Source of the DNA: Bacteroides sp.
GTDB taxonomy: Bacteria; Bacteroidota; Bacteroidia; Bacteroidales; Bacteroidaceae
DNA: 12,869 nucleotides
Direction of reading: 5' to 3'
Assembly: GCA_019416685.1 (NCBI GenBank)
Contig: DXWV01000061.1
Span: 1-12,869, forward strand
Positions 5,121-12,869 of the stretch are shown here, piece after piece (within the stretch, counting starts at the first letter, position 1; every line of letters starts with the position of its first letter). Under the pieces are notes generated by a model that worked only from the letters and a program-made list of their open reading frames with translations, did not search any database and had not been told where the DNA came from. Both the position numbers and the translations under genes were made by a program.

Positions 5121-8100
5121 TTATTTAAATCGTTCCTGCAATTTTTGCATCAGTTCATAGAAGTTTGGTATGTAAATGGTAGCAAGTAAAGTATTCATTG
5201 CCATACCAAATACTACTGCAGCTCCCAGGGCAATACGGCTTTCGGCTCCTGCACCGGAAGCAAACAGTAATGGCATAACTCCTAGTACAAATGCAAATGA
5301 CGTCATAAGAATCGGTCTTAAACGAACGTGACCGGCTTCATAGGCAGCATCTCTGATGGAGTTTCCTTCTGCCCGGAAGTCGCGGGCGAATTCTACAATC
5401 AGAATACCATTTTTGGCTGAGAGCGCAATAAGCAGAATAATACCAATCTGGGTATAAATGCTTACCGGTGTGCCCATGACAAAACAGCCAATCATTGCCC
5501 CAAGGAGTGCTACGGGCAATCCCATAATGGCTGCTACGGGACTTGTCCAGCTTTCATATTGTGCGGCAAGTACGAGGAAGGCCACTAACAACGCCATGAG
5601 AAAAACAATGGTAGTAGTATTTCCTGCCTGCGTTTCCTGATAGGCTACAGAAGTCCATTCGTAACCATACTCCCCTCCTAACTGCTCGCTGATAAGTTCT
5701 TCCATCTGTTGAATACCTTCACCGGAAGAAAAACCGGGAGCTACATTACAAGTTATGGCCGCTGTTTGATACATATTGTAACGGTTTATCTGATCTTGTC
5801 CCAGTTGTTCTTCTACTTTTGTGAAGGAAGAAAAAGGAACCATCTCCCCTTTCCCATTCGGTACACTGAGCTGTAATACATTGTCAATCAACTTCTGAGC
5901 TTGATCATTGGCCTCTATCTTCACTTGATAGATGCGTCCGAATTGTACATAATCGTTCACGTAAGCAGCACCCATATAATAACCCAATGTGGCAAATACC
6001 TGATTAAGCTGAACACCCATGAATTGGACTTTATCACGGTCGATATTCAGAAAATATTGTGGAACATTGGCTTGATATTGGCTACTGACAGAAGCCAAGG
6101 CCGGTTTGTCACGATAGTTTGCCATTAAAGTTGCAATGGCCTGTTGCATTTCTGTCGGCCCCAGATTACGGGTGTCTTCCAACTGTAATTGTAATCCTCC
6201 GGTAGCTCCGAGACCAGGAATAGCAGGTGGAACCATGGCAAATATCTGTCCTTCTTGTATACTGTATGCCATTTCGTTGAAACGTTCTACTATGGCAGCG
6301 GCGGTATGTTCCTTACCTTTTCGTTCACTCCATGGTTTTAGAACGACGAAATACGTACCACCATTGCTTTGCTCTCCTCCCATTATAGAAAAACCGGAAA
6401 TGCCGATATAATCTTTCACCTCGGGATATGTATTGAGTATGGTATTTATCTGTTTTCCAACAGCCTGTGTACGTTCCAAGCTGGCTGCAGGAGGAAGCTG
6501 TACTACAGCAATAAAATATCCGTCATCTTCATCAGGAACAAATGTAGACGGCCATTTCACAAATAATAGTATGGCGATAGCAGTGAAAATAGCGTAAGAA
6601 ACTAATGCCATTCCGGGACGTTCAAGTAGCCATTTTACAATGCGGTCATATACTCCCTGAGTTTTGTCATATGCCTTGTTGAATCCTTTATAGATAAAGA
6701 AGGTGGAAGGCTTGCTTTTTTCCAAAAAGAGAGCACAAAGAGCTGGAGTCAGTGTCAGGGAGTTGAAACCACTCAATATGGTAGATGCAGCAATAGTAAG
6801 AGCGAACTGTTTGTATAGTTGTCCGGAGATGCCACTGATAAGTGTCGTCGGTATGAATACAGCCAGTAATACAAGTACTACACCAACGATGGGACCGGTA
6901 ATCTCTCCCATTGCTTTCGTGACGGCTTCACGCGGAGAGTATTGTCCTGTTTCAAGAAGTCGCGAAGAATTCTCTACTACCACTATGGCGTCATCTACTA
7001 CTATGGCAACAGCTAATATTAAGCCAAATAAGGTTAGCGTATTAATTGAAAATCCAAGTGCTGCCATCACTGCCAGTGTACCAATAAGAGATACCGGGAT
7101 GGTAATACATGGAATGATAACCGCTCTCCAGTTCTGAAGGAAGAGGAAAATAACAAGTACTACCAATAAAGTAGTTTCGAGGAAGGTAACGAGTACTTCG
7201 TTGATAGATTCATTGATTACATCTGTTGTGTCCAATGTTACGTTATACTCCACTCCTGAAGGAAAGGTCTGAGCCAGTTCCTGCATTTTGGCTTTTACTC
7301 CTTTGGATACGTCGAGGGAGTTAGAACCAGGTTGTTGATAAATGGCGATGGCAGCTGTTGGTTTTCCGCGTAACTGAGAAACAACATTATAGGAAGCAGA
7401 TCCCAGATCGATACGTGCCACATCTTTCAGGCGGAGCATCTTACCTCCTGCATCACTACGAAGAATAATATTGCCAAACTCGTCCGGTGATGAAAGGCGT
7501 CCTTTCACAGTTAAACTGTATTGGAAAGCATTGGCATTATCTTTTCCAATAGGTTGACCGACCGTTCCGGCACTAACTTCCATATTCTGTGATTGAATAG
7601 CCTGATAGATCTCTGCCGGAGAGATACTACGAATACGCATAGCCTCCGGATCGAGCCAGACGCGCATGGAGTAATCTCCTGCTCCCATTACATTGACAGC
7701 ACCTACACCCGGAACACGTGTGAGCTGATCTACGAGGTTCAGTTTGGCATAATTAGTTAGATAAAGTCCATCATACACTGAATCTTTGGCACTCATGGTG
7801 AGGAACATGACGATGTTTGATGATTGCTTTTGTACGGTTACACCTTGTACAACAACAGGCTCCGGTAGTGATGACTGTGCTACGCTTACCCTGTTTTGTA
7901 CTTGTACAGTAGCCATATCTACATCCGTACCCACAGCAAAAGTGATAGTCAGCGAATAGGCTCCAGACGAAGAGGAAGTAGATGACATATAGAGCATGCC
8001 ATCTACCCCGTTCACTTGTTGTTCGATAGGGATACCTACAGTTTGCGCTACTGTTTCGGCATTAGCTCCGGGATATACGGCGGAAACTTGCACCGTAGGC

Positions 8101-8222
8101 GGTGTAATGTCCGGGAATTGCGCCACGGGCAATATATTGAGTGTCACCAATCCTGCCACCACAATGATAAGCGCCAGAACGGTGGCGAATATGGGGCGGT
8201 TGATGAAGAATTTTGAAAACAT
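5121..8222 (-). CDS. RND efflux pump, inner-membrane permease (AcrB/HAE1 type)
   Basis: A complete 1033-residue protein, standard for hydrophobe/amphiphile efflux RND pumps. It exports drugs, bile-salt-like amphiphiles or dyes using the proton gradient; the substrate cannot be read from sequence. Visible features: N-terminal MFSKFFINRPIFATVLALII (first membrane helix); a large periplasmic porter loop; helices 2-6 from about 340; the proton-relay pair D410-D411 in AVAIVVDDAIVVVENS; a second periplasmic loop; and in the C-terminal half K937 (LSAKNGILIVEF) and T974 (ILMTSF), matching AcrB D407, D408, K940 and T978. The relay is therefore intact. It is the last gene of the operon, 67 bases after the adaptor gene; that gap is filled by heptamer repeats. 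A hairpin terminator follows 11 bases after the stop. Confidence 0.95.
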   Translation of the reverse strand: MFSKFFINRPIFATVLALIIVVAGLVTLNILPVAQFPDITPPTVQVSAVYPGANAETVAQTVGIPIEQQVNGVDGMLYMSSTSSSSGAYSLTITFAVGTDVDMATVQVQNRVSVAQSSLPEPVVVQGVTVQKQSSNIVMFLTMSAKDSVYDGLYLTNYAKLNLVDQLTRVPGVGAVNVMGAGDYSMRVWLDPEAMRIRSISPAEIYQAIQSQNMEVSAGTVGQPIGKDNANAFQYSLTVKGRLSSPDEFGNIILRSDAGGKMLRLKDVARIDLGSASYNVVSQLRGKPTAAIAIYQQPGSNSLDVSKGVKAKMQELAQTFPSGVEYNVTLDTTDVINESINEVLVTFLETTLLVVLVIFLFLQNWRAVIIPCITIPVSLIGTLAVMAALGFSINTLTLFGLILAVAIVVDDAIVVVENSSRLLETGQYSPREAVTKAMGEITGPIVGVVLVLLAVFIPTTLISGISGQLYKQFALTIAASTILSGFNSLTLTPALCALFLEKSKPSTFFIYKGFNKAYDKTQGVYDRIVKWLLERPGMALVSYAIFTAIAILLFVKWPSTFVPDEDDGYFIAVVQLPPAASLERTQAVGKQINTILNTYPEVKDYIGISGFSIMGGEQSNGGTYFVVLKPWSERKGKEHTAAAIVERFNEMAYSIQEGQIFAMVPPAIPGLGATGGLQLQLEDTRNLGPTEMQQAIATLMANYRDKPALASVSSQYQANVPQYFLNIDRDKVQFMGVQLNQVFATLGYYMGAAYVNDYVQFGRIYQVKIEANDQAQKLIDNVLQLSVPNGKGEMVPFSSFTKVEEQLGQDQINRYNMYQTAAITCNVAPGFSSGEGIQQMEELISEQLGGEYGYEWTSVAYQETQAGNTTTIVFLMALLVAFLVLAAQYESWTSPVAAIMGLPVALLGAMIGCFVMGTPVSIYTQIGIILLIALSAKNGILIVEFARDFRAEGNSIRDAAYEAGHVRLRPILMTSFAFVLGVMPLLFASGAGAESRIALGAAVVFGMAMNTLLATIYIPNFYELMQKLQERFK

Positions 8223-8226
8223 GATG

Positions 8227-8296
8227 TTAATGATTAATGGTTAATGATGAATGATTAATGATAAACTGTCAACTGTCAATTATCAACTGTCAATTG
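8227..8296. repeat. Ten in-register 7-bp repeats between adaptor and pump genes
   Basis: Seventy bases divide exactly into ten heptamers. Five are of one type (TTAATGA, TTAATGG, TTAATGA, TGAATGA, TTAATGA; 8227-8261) and five of another (TAAACTG, TCAACTG, TCAATTA, TCAACTG, TCAATTG; 8262-8296). The rightmost unit carries the adaptor stop codon, and the array ends 4 bases before the pump start codon, so it forms nearly the whole intergenic mRNA. Read on the mRNA strand, most units contain UAA or UGA. Confidence 0.85.
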
Positions 8297-9411
8297 CCAG
8301 CTGCCTTTACTTTCATTCCATCCCTTACTTTCATCAGGGCTTTGGTGACATAACGTTCCTGTGGAGAGAGTCCGGTTGTAACCTGACGCAGGCTATCTCC
8401 TATTAGTTGCCCTACACTGATATGGCGATAACGTACTATATTTGAATCATTTACAATATACACATATTTGCCAAGCTGATCTGTACCGATAGAAGCTGAA
8501 TTGATTAGAACAGCTTCTTTCTGTTCTCCGTATGGCAGTGTAATGCTGACGTATAATCCGCTTTTCAGCAGGCCTTTCGGATTGTCCAGATTGGCCCGGA
8601 CTGTGAGTGTCCCAGTACTTAAATCAACGTTGGGAGACAGATAATCGAGAGTGGCAGGATAAGTCTGTCTGCCATCTTCCCCTAATTTTACAATAACCTC
8701 GCGAGGAAGTTCCGGTATTTCTTTACCGTCTTTAGAAGGGGCACTCATCAGCATTGAAAGCCATTGGTTATCGGCTACATTAAAGTAGGTGTACATACGA
8801 TTGTCCTTGTAGAGAGTAGCCAGTGTGGTAGGTTGTACAGCACCACTGATATAGCTACCTACATCTACTGTACTTCGACTGACGGTTCCGTCAAATGGTG
8901 CATGAATATAGCAGTATCCCAGATTGGTGCGTGCTGTATTCAGTGCAGCTTCGGCATTACTGACAGCAGCTGTTTCTTCGGCTACGGAAGATTCTGCCTG
9001 TAATACTTGTATCCGGCTTACTGCATCGCTTTTCAGTGCTTCACGCATACGGGAATAATTATTGCGGGCGTATGTCAGCTGTGCTTGAGCTGTTTTAAGG
9101 GCGGCTTCGGCTTTTGTCACATTGTCTTTATAAATAGTGGGTTCTATGACGAATAGTAATTGTCCTTTTTTGACCCGGCTTCCCGGTGCATAGGAAGCTG
9201 ATTGTAAAGTACCGTTGACCCGTGCTACGAGGTTTACCGTCTGTTCGGTGGTTAAATAGCCCGGGTAATCTTTGGTAAGCGTAATATCTTTCACAAGCGG
9301 ATGGGCTACGCTGACTTCGGGTACAGGCATAGCATCTCCGGTGGCTTTTTTCTTCCCCTGACATCCTATTAATAATGGTAGGGCGAGAAGGATATACAGT
9401 AATCTTTTCAT
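8290..9411 (-). CDS. RND efflux periplasmic adaptor (membrane fusion lipoprotein)
   Basis: A complete 373-residue protein of the HlyD/AcrA adaptor family, which bridges the RND pump and the outer-membrane channel. The N-terminus is a lipoprotein signal: MKRLLYILLALPLLIG followed by C17, the predicted lipidated cysteine. Next comes the first half of the biotinyl-lipoyl domain (about 58-92, VARVNGTL through PGSRVKKGQLLFVIEP), a heptad-rich alpha-hairpin (about 95-160, many Ala, Glu and Leu), the second lipoyl half (YIHAPFDGTVSRSTVDVGSY), and beta-barrel and membrane-proximal domains. It starts 22 bases after the channel gene stop and ends inside the heptamer repeat array before the pump gene, consistent with a single operon transcript. 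Confidence 0.94.
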   Translation of the reverse strand: MKRLLYILLALPLLIGCQGKKKATGDAMPVPEVSVAHPLVKDITLTKDYPGYLTTEQTVNLVARVNGTLQSASYAPGSRVKKGQLLFVIEPTIYKDNVTKAEAALKTAQAQLTYARNNYSRMREALKSDAVSRIQVLQAESSVAEETAAVSNAEAALNTARTNLGYCYIHAPFDGTVSRSTVDVGSYISGAVQPTTLATLYKDNRMYTYFNVADNQWLSMLMSAPSKDGKEIPELPREVIVKLGEDGRQTYPATLDYLSPNVDLSTGTLTVRANLDNPKGLLKSGLYVSITLPYGEQKEAVLINSASIGTDQLGKYVYIVNDSNIVRYRHISVGQLIGDSLRQVTTGLSPQERYVTKALMKVRDGMKVKAAGN

Positions 9412-9433
9412 TGTTATATAGGTTTTAGTAATT

Positions 9434-10828
9434 TTAGTTATTCCAGCCTCCTCCTAATGCCTGGTAGAGGGCAATTAGTTGTAGTAGTGAATTGCCTCGT
9501 GCCTGTACTAACTGATTTTCGTAAGTCAACAGAGAACGCTGTGCGTCCAGTACATTCTGAAAGGGAGTGAGTCCTTGTTTATATAAGTCGAGAGAGAGGG
9601 TCAATGTTTCTTGTCCCTGGTTACGTACTTCCCGCAAGGCTACTATTTGCTTGATAGAATTGCGGTAAGCGTTCATGGCATTATCTGTTTCCTGTACGGC
9701 TGTCAATACAGTCTGGTTGAACTGATTTATTGATTCGTCCAATTGTGCACGGGCTAATTTGGTGGCATTTATCAGTTTGCCACCGTTGAAGATAGTCCAG
9801 CTTAGAGCAGGGGCTATTTCGTAGGTAAAACTTTTATGATTACCAAAGTCTCTGAGGTCTTTAGATGCAAAGCCGACGGAACCTTTCAGAAATACTTGCG
9901 GCAACCAGTCTGATTTAGAGGCACCCAACAAAGCAGCTTGTGCGTTTACCTGGCGTTCGGCACTGCGGATATCCGGTCTTCTCATTAGTAAATCGACAGG
10001 TAGACCAACTCCGATGGGTTCCATATAATCCGGCAATTCCCCTACCCGGTCCAATATAGGCCGTACTTCCTGTGGATAGGTTCCGAGTAGCACGGCCAAC
10101 GTGGTAATATATTGATTAATACCCGATTCTAATTGTGGTATTGATGCTTTGGTGTTGTAGTATACTGATTTAGCCTGTGCTACGTCAAGTTTGGATACCA
10201 ATCCTGTATTGTATCTTACTTCAGTAATTTTCAGTACGGCGGCTTGCGAAATACAATTTTTCTCTACAACTCGTAACTCTTGCTGTAGTTCCCTCAAGTT
10301 GATATATGCTGAGGCTACTTGTGCTGATAAAGAAACCATTACTGCTGTGTACTCTTCTTTGCTGGCGGCAAAAGTTTCTTTCTGTGCTTTTACCCGCTGT
10401 CGGATGCTTCCGAATATATCTAATTCCCAACTCATATTGACAGAAGCATCATAATAATGTTGGGTTGTCTGTGGTATTTCGCTGGTATTACCACTGGTTT
10501 GCTGACGTGTCCACCCGGCATTTATGCCAAAACTTGGGAAAAAATTACTGCGTTCCATACGTAAGTTTGCCTTTGCTGCGTTCATACGGTCTATCGCAGT
10601 CAACACCGAATAGTTACGGTCTACTGCAATGGTTATCAATGAGTCAAGAGTCTGATCTCCGAAAGATTTCCACCACTGATCGTCTACAGGTAATATCTGT
10701 TGAAATACTTTTCCTCCCTCTTCCCAGGTTTGTGGCAAGGGAGTATCCAGATAATGGTTCGCAGTCTGTGCCGAGGCTACAGACGAAAGAAACAAAAGGA
10801 GCGATATGCTCCATGCTCGCATATTCAT
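9434..10828 (-). CDS. Outer-membrane efflux channel (TolC/NodT-like family)
   Basis: A complete 464-residue outer-membrane factor, forming the trimeric exit duct for the pump. The N-terminus is a standard Sec signal (MNMRAWSISLLLFLSSVASA, probable cleavage before Q21) with no lipobox cysteine, whereas many NodT-type channels are lipoproteins. Two repeated OEP halves follow, with coiled-coil segments rich in Ala, Gln and Leu. Family landmarks include DQWWKSFGDQTLDSLI near 51-66, GLPVDLLMRRPDIRSAERQV in the middle (a hallmark of NodT channels), and YKQGLTPFQNVLDAQRSLL near the C-terminus. It is the first gene of the operon: channel, adaptor, pump. ATG 10828 is used; ATG 10822 is an equally plausible start. 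No canonical TAnnTTTG box lies upstream, but two inverted repeats do. Confidence 0.93.
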   Translation of the reverse strand: MNMRAWSISLLLFLSSVASAQTANHYLDTPLPQTWEEGGKVFQQILPVDDQWWKSFGDQTLDSLITIAVDRNYSVLTAIDRMNAAKANLRMERSNFFPSFGINAGWTRQQTSGNTSEIPQTTQHYYDASVNMSWELDIFGSIRQRVKAQKETFAASKEEYTAVMVSLSAQVASAYINLRELQQELRVVEKNCISQAAVLKITEVRYNTGLVSKLDVAQAKSVYYNTKASIPQLESGINQYITTLAVLLGTYPQEVRPILDRVGELPDYMEPIGVGLPVDLLMRRPDIRSAERQVNAQAALLGASKSDWLPQVFLKGSVGFASKDLRDFGNHKSFTYEIAPALSWTIFNGGKLINATKLARAQLDESINQFNQTVLTAVQETDNAMNAYRNSIKQIVALREVRNQGQETLTLSLDLYKQGLTPFQNVLDAQRSLLTYENQLVQARGNSLLQLIALYQALGGGWNN

Positions 10829-10856
10829 AAGTTCAGGTTTTTAAGAAATGAAAAGA

Positions 10857-10881
10857 AAACAACTGAAGTTTCAGTTTGTTT
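10857..10881. promoter_or_regulatory. Inverted repeat upstream of the efflux operon, candidate operator
   Basis: AACTGAA (10861-10867) and TTCAGTT (10870-10876) form a perfect dyad around GT. With one bulged T it extends by AAAC (10857-10860) against GTTT (10878-10881). It lies about 30-50 bases before the channel start codon, where a repressor of the efflux operon would bind. No regulator gene is adjacent. An RNA hairpin in the leader is the alternative. Confidence 0.4.
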
Positions 10882-10905
10882 AGACTGCCGGGAAGATTGT
10901 TCTTC

Positions 10906-10923
10906 ACATACAGAGAAGTATGT
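10906..10923. promoter_or_regulatory. Second inverted repeat upstream of the efflux operon
   Basis: ACATAC (10906-10911) and GTATGT (10918-10923) are exact inverted copies separated by AGAGAA. The site sits between the upstream terminator and the dyad at 10857-10881. It could be an activator or repressor site; short arms make chance occurrence possible. Confidence 0.25.
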
Positions 10924-10939
10924 AGGATAGGATAAAAGA

Positions 10940-10982
10940 AAAAGGCGGATAAATTGTAATATATACAATCCATCCGCCTTTT
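10940..10982 (-). terminator. Rho-independent terminator after the zinc-ribbon gene
   Basis: AAAAGGCGGAT (10940-10950) pairs perfectly with ATCCGCCTTTT (10972-10982), and inside it ATTGTA pairs with TACAAT. Read on the minus strand, the GC-rich stem ends in CCGCCTTTTTCTTTT, a classic T-run. It lies 30 bases beyond the stop of the zinc-ribbon gene and separates that operon from the efflux operon. Confidence 0.88.
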
Positions 10983-11012
10983 AATAGGATATTAACTATT
11001 GAGAGCTGTTTT

Positions 11013-11843
11013 TTATTCAGCAGTTTTTCTTCTGATGGCTCTTTTGGCTGTTGGTGCCGGAACTTCTTCTATCTTGTGGGCAATTTCCACACCTGCCAAT
11101 TCTGGGTCAATCATGATACGTCCGCAGTATTCACAAACAATTACTTTTTTACGTGAACGGATATCAAGTTGTCTCTGAGGCGGGATTTTGTTGAAACAAC
11201 CGCCACAAGCATCGCGTTGAACATATACAACGCCTAAGCCATTACGTGAGTTTTTACGAATACGTTTGAATGATTGTAATAGACGTGGCTCGATCTTGGT
11301 TTCCAGATCTTTAGCTTTGTCTCTCAGTTTTTCTTCCTCCTGTTTCGTTTCAGAGATAATTTCGTCCAGTTCACTCTTCTTCTGATCGAGGTCTTTTTGT
11401 CTTTCTTCCAGAGCAGCTGTACTCTTAGCAACCTCTTCTGACTTTTCTTGTTCTTCGGCAGTGAATTCCTTGATTCTCTTCTCACAAAGTTCTATTTCGA
11501 GTGTCTGAAATTCGATTTCTTTTGTTAAGAAGTCATATTCACGGTTATTACGCACATTGTCTTGTTGCGATTTATATTTCTCTACAGAAGCCTTAGCCGC
11601 TTCAATCTCTACTCTTTTGCCTGCGATTGCTGCTTTCAGTTCGCTTACTTCCGCTTTGATTTTATCAATACGTGTACTCAAACCGGCAATTTCGTCCTCA
11701 AGATCCTGCACTTCCAATGGAAGCTCACCTCTCAAAGTTTTAATCTTGTCAATCTCAGACAACATCGTTTGTAGTTGGAACAGTGTTTTAAGTTTCTGCT
11801 CTACGGTCAACTCATTCGGTTCTTTTTTTGCTTCTTTAGCCAT
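11013..11843 (-). CDS. Coiled-coil protein with C-terminal C4 zinc ribbon (zf-RING_7 family)
   Basis: A complete 276-residue protein. Residues about 10-185 form a long coiled coil rich in Glu, Lys, Ala and Leu; the C-terminal part holds a four-cysteine zinc ribbon with C213-G-G-C216 and C237-E-Y-C240 (family zf-RING_7/DUF164). The segment between the cysteine pairs, FNKIPPQRQLDIRSRKKV, is typical of this family. The tail is rich in basic residues. The biochemical role is not settled; nucleic-acid binding is a common suggestion. The gene starts 5 bases after the Nif3-like gene, a pairing seen in many bacteria, so they are one operon. A strong terminator follows. Confidence 0.9.
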   Translation of the reverse strand: MAKEAKKEPNELTVEQKLKTLFQLQTMLSEIDKIKTLRGELPLEVQDLEDEIAGLSTRIDKIKAEVSELKAAIAGKRVEIEAAKASVEKYKSQQDNVRNNREYDFLTKEIEFQTLEIELCEKRIKEFTAEEQEKSEEVAKSTAALEERQKDLDQKKSELDEIISETKQEEEKLRDKAKDLETKIEPRLLQSFKRIRKNSRNGLGVVYVQRDACGGCFNKIPPQRQLDIRSRKKVIVCEYCGRIMIDPELAGVEIAHKIEEVPAPTAKRAIRRKTAE

Positions 11844-11848
11844 TTTAC

Positions 11849-12869
11849 TTATAAATATTTTATGGGATTCGTGTTCACTTTACTATATTGGAGTGTAACA
11901 TTAGGAAATAAATCCCGGATTATGGAATAAAAAATTTCTTTTGTATACTGTTCACTTTCATAATGTCCTATTTCGGCCATTAGAATTTCTGTTTCATGCC
12001 CGAAGTAGTCATGGTATTTAATCTCACCGGTAATAAATACATCCGCCCTGTTGCGAATAGCCAGTGGCAATAAGAAAGCTCCTGCTCCACCACAAAGCGC
12101 TACTGTTTGTATTTCACGTCCGGAAAGTTTGTTGTGTTTCAGGCAACCCACTTCAAACGTTTTCTTGATACGTTTTAGGAATTCCAACTCAGTTTCCGGA
12201 GTTTCCAATTCTCCTATTACCCCTGCTCCTACCTGTTGCCAGGAATTCTGAAGTGGATAAATATCGAAGGCCGGCTCTTCATATGGATGTGTGGTAAGCA
12301 ATGCGTGGATCGCTTCTTGTTTTTTATATACAGGAAGAATGGTTTCAATTCTTATTTCTCTTTCATGATGAAGTTCTCCTATGCTTCCACAGAAAGGATT
12401 GCTCCCTTCCTGTGCACGGAATGTCCCTTCTCCTTCAAGATTATAACTGCATGAGTCATAATTGCCTATATATCCACATCCTACGGCAAACAAGGCATTA
12501 CGTACTTCATCCGCTTGTGCGAATGGTACAAATGTGACAAGCTTTACCAGGCCATTCTCTTTCGGATCAAGTATACGTACATTCTTTAGTCCTATCTTTT
12601 CGGCTATCTTAAAATTCACACCACCCGGAGCATTATCCAGATTGGTATGTGCCGAATAAATAACGATATCATTCTTGATAGCTTTTAATATGCAACGTTC
12701 TACATAGTCTTTTCCTGTGATAGACTTGTAGCCTTTAAAAATAAGAGGATGATGTGATATAACAAGGTTATATCCCATTACGATGGCTTCATCGAGAACG
12801 GCTTCAGTGACGTCCAGACACAACAAAGCCCCTGTTGCTTCCGCATCTGTCAATCCGATTTGCAGGCCG
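11849..12869 (-). CDS. Nif3-like dinuclear metal centre protein (5' end missing)
   Basis: The frame is open to the window edge: the first visible residues are G-L-Q-I-G-L-T-D-A-E, so the true start lies beyond the window, probably about 25 codons upstream by family comparison. The TTG at 12853 is an internal leucine codon, not the start. Family landmarks include the metal-binding HHPLIF, HTNLDNAPGGVN, and the C-terminal GEIKYHDYF and GHYESEQYT segments. An inserted domain in the middle (from about LVKLVTFVPFAQADEVRNAL to EEPAFDIYPL) is the PII/CutA1-like insertion found in longer members such as YqfO. The family is often annotated as GTP cyclohydrolase I type 2, but its true reaction is uncertain. 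It precedes the zinc-ribbon gene by 5 bases. Confidence 0.92.
   Translation of the reverse strand, partial: GLQIGLTDAEATGALLCLDVTEAVLDEAIVMGYNLVISHHPLIFKGYKSITGKDYVERCILKAIKNDIVIYSAHTNLDNAPGGVNFKIAEKIGLKNVRILDPKENGLVKLVTFVPFAQADEVRNALFAVGCGYIGNYDSCSYNLEGEGTFRAQEGSNPFCGSIGELHHEREIRIETILPVYKKQEAIHALLTTHPYEEPAFDIYPLQNSWQQVGAGVIGELETPETELEFLKRIKKTFEVGCLKHNKLSGREIQTVALCGGAGAFLLPLAIRNRADVFITGEIKYHDYFGHETEILMAEIGHYESEQYTKEIFYSIIRDLFPNVTLQYSKVNTNPIKYL

Noticed and set aside
5458..8244. Several plus-strand frames opposite the RND pump gene, including 6703-7137 (144 codons)
   Set aside because: They are antisense shadows of a long, well-conserved coding frame, with low-complexity or unfamiliar products.
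8227..8296. Heptamer array as a CRISPR array
   Set aside because: The units are 7 bp, contiguous and without spacers, and no cas genes are present.
10465..10930. Plus-strand frames opposite the start of the channel gene
   Set aside because: They are antisense shadows of the channel coding frame; no motif, promoter or family resemblance supports them.
12851..12853. TTG at 12853 as the start of the Nif3-like gene
   Set aside because: The frame stays open to the window edge and encodes G-L-Q-I-G upstream, matching the family; the gene is truncated by the window.

Overview
The window looks like a chromosomal segment of a Bacteroides-type bacterium (order Bacteroidales). The protein families are typical: a PyrK/PyrD pair, a short AMP nucleosidase beside HolA, a Nif3-like protein followed by a C4 zinc-ribbon coiled-coil protein, and a three-gene RND efflux operon. 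Several upstream regions also carry the Bacteroides -7 element TAnnTTTG instead of an E. coli-like -10 box. Nearly all genes are on the minus strand; the one clear exception is a small nuclease-fold gene at 4590-5054. No tRNA, rRNA, CRISPR array, transposase or phage gene was seen.

Layout from left to right. (1) 1-1335: the first codons of pyrD overlap the end of pyrK; upstream lies an XRE-family regulator. (2) 1336-2717: about 1.4 kb of very AT-rich DNA with no convincing gene. It holds a dispersed array of a 14-bp dyad motif (consensus close to WTTAC-N4-GTWAW), a perfect 35-bp inverted repeat and a long hairpin. (3) 2718-4527: amn then holA, a probable two-gene operon. (4) 4528-4589: a compact divergent promoter region whose two predicted promoters face each other around a 14-bp palindrome. 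(5) 4590-5054: a stand-alone HSDR_N_2/PD-(D/E)XK protein, closed by a hairpin that can terminate transcription from both sides. (6) 5121-10828: the efflux operon, transcribed outer-membrane channel, then lipoprotein adaptor, then inner-membrane RND pump; ten in-register 7-bp repeats fill the adaptor-pump gap. (7) 10940-12869: a strong terminator, the zinc-ribbon gene, and the 5'-truncated Nif3-like gene.

How the parts work together. PyrK and PyrD form the NAD-linked dihydroorotate dehydrogenase of pyrimidine synthesis. HolA loads the replicative clamp, and AMP nucleosidase adjusts purine pools. The three efflux proteins would span the envelope from inner to outer membrane. The most interesting unexplained structure is the operator-like array upstream of the XRE gene: two sites sit exactly on the -7 and -33 elements of that gene's predicted promoter, a third lies in its leader, and more copies continue for about 450 bp into DNA where no target gene is visible. 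This suggests an autoregulated switch whose other target is missing, cryptic or non-coding. That reading is an inference from sequence only.
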